DNA from: Blastocystis sp. Blastoise
Taxonomy: Eukaryota > Sar > Bigyra > Opalinata > Blastocystidae
Length of the DNA: 64,000 nucleotides
Direction of reading: 5' to 3'
Assembly: GCA_039096225.1 (NCBI GenBank)
Contig: JBBPEB010000030.1
Location: forward strand, 124,001-188,000
Shown one piece after another: positions 60,101 to 64,000 of the stretch. Position numbers and translations under genes: made by a program. The first letter of the stretch is position 1. Each line of letters begins with the position of its first letter. Below the pieces are notes generated by a model. That model was given only the letters and a program-made list of their open reading frames with translations, did not search any database and was not told the origin of the DNA.

Positions 60101-62211
60101 TTATTGCTATTATTATCATTATTATTATTATCATCACTATTATTATTATTATTATCACCATTATTATCACTATTATTACTATTATCATTACTATTATCAT
60201 TACTATTATCACCATTATTATCACCATTATTATCACCATTATTATCACCATTATCGTTACCATAATCACCATTATTATCACTATCATTATTATTACCATA
60301 ATCACTATCACTACTATATGTATCATCCTTATTCGATTCTTCATTATATTCGCTACCTCTATCTTGTTCTATAGTTTCCTCTTTACATATATATTTATTA
60401 TAATTATATGTATCTTCTGAGTTTATCTCCAATTGAGAATTAGAAATATTATTCTCCTTTGTATATTGATCTCTAGGATTCTTAATAATACTGTCTTGTT
60501 TATACATCTTATTAGATACATCATGAGTAGTCTTCAAAATACTACTAAATAAAATATTACAAATGAGCTTCTTCTCCAAATTATTCAAATTCTTCTTCTT
60601 ATTCATAATATAGTACCTTTTTATCAAATTAATACATAAAATAATTTCTTTATTCTTTCTTTGTATATATTCATCGTTCTTCTTAATGAACAACAACTGT
60701 AAAGCATAAATATATTGGTTTCGAATAGACATTGAATCATCTGGAGTCTCTATATATAAAGAAGTATCATTAATACAATTGATATAACACGATATATCTT
60801 GTTGTAGTGAGAAAGTAAATAATATCATAACAATACTAATCATTCTGTTCATTGAACACTCCTTATTTAAATACATATATATATCAGTCATATTCATAAG
60901 AGAAGGAATATATTCTATTTCTTTTAGAAGATAGTGAATATAATAAATCATATCATCTAATGTATCTATTTTATACATGCTATTTACTAAATGAACACAG
61001 TATATATCATCATTTCTATCATTATATTTAGTCGATTTACTTACTTGTGAATGTATTAATTTCATATATATATCAATCCAATAAGATAATAATATATCTC
61101 TTCTCTTTATTCCTTTCCCTTCTATGTTATATAAAGAAGAAGAATAGATCAATGTCCTAAATTTAGTATTATTTATAAAAGTTATATGAGAAGTAGAATA
61201 ATATGTCATAGGATCATATATAGGGCGTACTAAGGATATACAAATAGAAATATCTTCTTTGTTATTATCAACTGTTTCATGTACACAGATATTTGTATAG
61301 TTTTCTCCAAGTACCACTTTTAGTAGTTCTTTCATATATATATCATGTTGACTAGTATTTGAAGAATGATATATATATTCATTTATAAACTTTATGGAGT
61401 AATTCGTATTGAATTGATTATTATTTGAATCATCCTCTACGATATGCATAGATAGAGAAGTATTAGTATAACTAGCTTCATATAATAGAGGTTTCTCATC
61501 TAATGTCTTCTTATGTATATAGAAATCAGAAGATGATTCACGAATAATAACAAAATGAAATATACTATAATTATTATCTATATTATTAATAAATGGATAC
61601 AGACATTTATTTATATGATCTTCTTCCATATATAGTTGTTCAGTATCATTTATGTATTTGTTTTGAGAATAAAGAGATTGTATTATGAATGAATAATATA
61701 GAAAGGAATAGCAAGAATAATATAAAGAGATAATAATAGTAATGGACCACAGTATAGAAGATCGAATAGAATCACATAATTGACGCCAAGGAGAAAAACA
61801 ATAATCATCATCCATTTTAGTTATAGAGATATATGTTAAATATAGAATACTCAAATCTGAAATAGTTCTGAACTCTTCTGATTTACTGAATAAATAGTAT
61901 AGAAATATTGGCTTCCACTTCAAATAATTGGCATAATATATATTTGAAAATAAATAGTGAATAGTATTGTTGAAGTAGGTCATATAAGAAGAATGTATAT
62001 ATTTATATATATTATTTACCAACAAAGAATCTAATTCTCTCATAAGAGAACAATAAAATTGAGTTTGAGCTTTCTTTACAAGTATTATACAATAAAGAAT
62101 ACATTCATATTGATCTTTTTCTAGGTCATATTCAATACTACATAATAAATTGTGTATACATAAAGGAAAAGAATATATAAGTTTATACCTATGTGAAGAT
62201 AGAATTTCCAT
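57192..62211 (-). CDS. CRBN: Cereblon homologue (LON-like plus CULT) with a giant N-terminal extension
   Basis: Ten exons (62211-59062, 58926-58636, 58561-58466, 58306-58267, 58193-58096, 57995-57834, 57774-57600, 57535-57482, 57431-57327, 57250-57192) give about 1409 residues; animal cereblon has about 440. The C-terminal 450 residues are cereblon-like. A LON-type domain starts near SLILFPDMYAHLWISDPDW. A CULT domain follows with zinc pairs CRYC (1285/1288) and CSYC (1376/1379), and the ligand cage W1365, W1371 and W1385, with the same 6- and 14-residue spacing as the human cage. It ends FYGLTMFSLK. Cereblon is the substrate receptor of a CUL4-DDB1 ubiquitin ligase. Residues 1 to about 600 are Tyr/Ile-rich and unassigned; about 600-930 are Asp/Asn/Ser low complexity. 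A single ORF joins all of this to the cereblon part. Confidence 0.92.
58011..58092 (-). repeat. (TATAT)n pentanucleotide microsatellite in a cereblon intron
   Basis: About 16 perfect TTATA units (plus strand) fill most of the intron between exons 5 and 6. Confidence 0.95.
59540..60310 (-). repeat. Asn/Asp/Ser-coding low-complexity tracts in the cereblon gene
   Basis: Two blocks (about 59540-59760 and 60000-60310) of GATAATAAT-type triplets encode D/N/S/G runs in frame within the first exon. Confidence 0.9.
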
Positions 62212-63425
62212 ATTTATCCTTTGTTTCCAATCTAAAATAAATTAGTGTGCTAATTAAATAAATATACTTGGAGTATTATTATAATCGTTATTTATTATCA
62301 TATTGGAATCTAAAAAAAATAAAAGAACGAATAAATCATAATACAAGTAACGATTATACTTATTTATAATATATATTATTTACTATATCTATATCTTCAT
62401 ACATACATATAGATTTAAGAAAAGAAATAGGCTTCGTTGAATTAGGACTCATTTAGATTTGCTGAACTATAGAAATAATAATTTATTTATAGAACTTGTA
62501 GTATTTTTATGATGTATCATCACAAAAAACAGCATTGCTAATATATCATGTGGTCAATATGATAATTAGTATTAAAGAAAAAAGAATATATGATCATTAA
62601 GACATATACCACGATATTTATATTCGTATAGAATGTTTATTTTATATTCTAGATATAAAAAGAAACCATAGAGATGATAATTTGAATAATATATGTTTGA
62701 TGATTCATACAAATTATTTATAGATGTTCTCAGTATATCTTATTTTATGATAAAAACAATTTAGTATAAATATAGATATAGGAAACACACTATTCAAATC
62801 CCAAGAAAAATCTTGTTTTGTCAGTCTGTTTTTCTAAGCCATTTTTTTATTTGGGGTTGTTACGATTATGATTTTGGTGATTCAATAGCTGCTACTCGTA
62901 GATAGAATAATATTCAGTTTAGTTATTTGACATCAATAATTGTGTATACATTTCCTTTTCAATGATTCACTTAATTATTGTTTCTCGATTATCTCGGATG
63001 CTTGGTATAGTATGTGGTTTGTTGTGAAATGAAATATAGGGTCAGTACAAAAGTTTGTTGAGGTAATTATTGTTGATCCCTTAAAATTTGCTTGGTTCTA
63101 TGTATAATATATTTACCTAGACTATAAAAATATGAAAAGACTGAAAAAAACAAGAATATAAAAATGAATATGAAACATTATTGTGTTTTTTCCTGTTATA
63201 CGTATATAGTATCACATTGCTATAGACAGTATACTTATTCGATGTAATTATTATAATAGTACTTGAAAAACTAATAACGAAAAACACAGTTTTTAAAATG
63301 ATAAAAGAATCGAAAAAGAATTTGGGATGAAGAATGAGTTCAGTTAGGAAGTTTAACCAGTTTTTTCCATTAAATATACTAATAATTATCTATTTTGTTA
63401 TTATAAATAGTTAAATTTTGAGGAG
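62212..63425. promoter_or_regulatory. Divergent cereblon/protease intergenic region
   Basis: 1.2 kb between two divergent start codons. AT-rich, with no credible open frame and no RNA gene recognised. It should hold both promoters. Confidence 0.4.

Positions 63426-64000
<575 letters not shown>

Overview
The window is a 64 kb piece of nuclear DNA from a very AT-rich, intron-dense, probably unicellular eukaryote. The evidence is spliceosome, ER, chromatin, ribosome-biogenesis and mitochondrial-carrier genes, dozens of short introns that mostly begin GTATAT and end TATATAG, Asn-rich low-complexity proteins, and long TTA/TTTA microsatellites. The standard genetic code fits: nearly all recognised genes stop at TAA exactly where their families end. 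BTB-TLDc, fibro-slime-like and Ig-like (PIG) surface domains would suit an amoeboid or slime-mould-like protist, but the sequence alone does not settle the lineage.

Left third (1-32 kb): BRR2 (-, C-terminus beyond the left edge) diverges from the ER translocon-associated protein NOMO (+). Then come a large surface protein built from three repeats of one multi-domain unit (+), RNASEH2A (-), a GNAT acetyltransferase (+), a 63-residue coiled-coil protein (-), a SERCA calcium pump (+), a small acidic protein (+), ribosomal protein eS7 (-), XRCC2 (+) and TSR3 (-).

Middle (32.9-49.5 kb): a near-pristine pogo/Tigger-like DNA transposon with 154-bp identical terminal inverted repeats and a frameshifted transposase, a 9.7 kb HSA-SANT chromatin scaffold of the EP400/Eaf1 type (+), a mitochondrial S-adenosylmethionine carrier (+) and a BTB-TLDc protein (-).

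Right third (49.7-64 kb): a 7.0 kb segment bounded by perfect CACTA-type inverted ends and a TTA target duplication, which encloses host-like split genes. It is followed by a cereblon homologue with a roughly 900-residue N-terminal extension (-), and by the start of a pepsin-like aspartic protease (+) that runs off the right edge inside a TTTA repeat.

Most of these are unlinked housekeeping genes, not an operon-like system. The observations most worth a second look are: two or three intervening sequences in conserved genes that lack GT-AG ends and are bounded by direct repeats (eS7, SERCA, probably TSR3); the cereblon fusion, which keeps the tri-tryptophan ligand cage; and the CACTA-bounded block carrying complex genes. 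Exon borders below were worked out by hand from reading frame, family similarity and splice signals.
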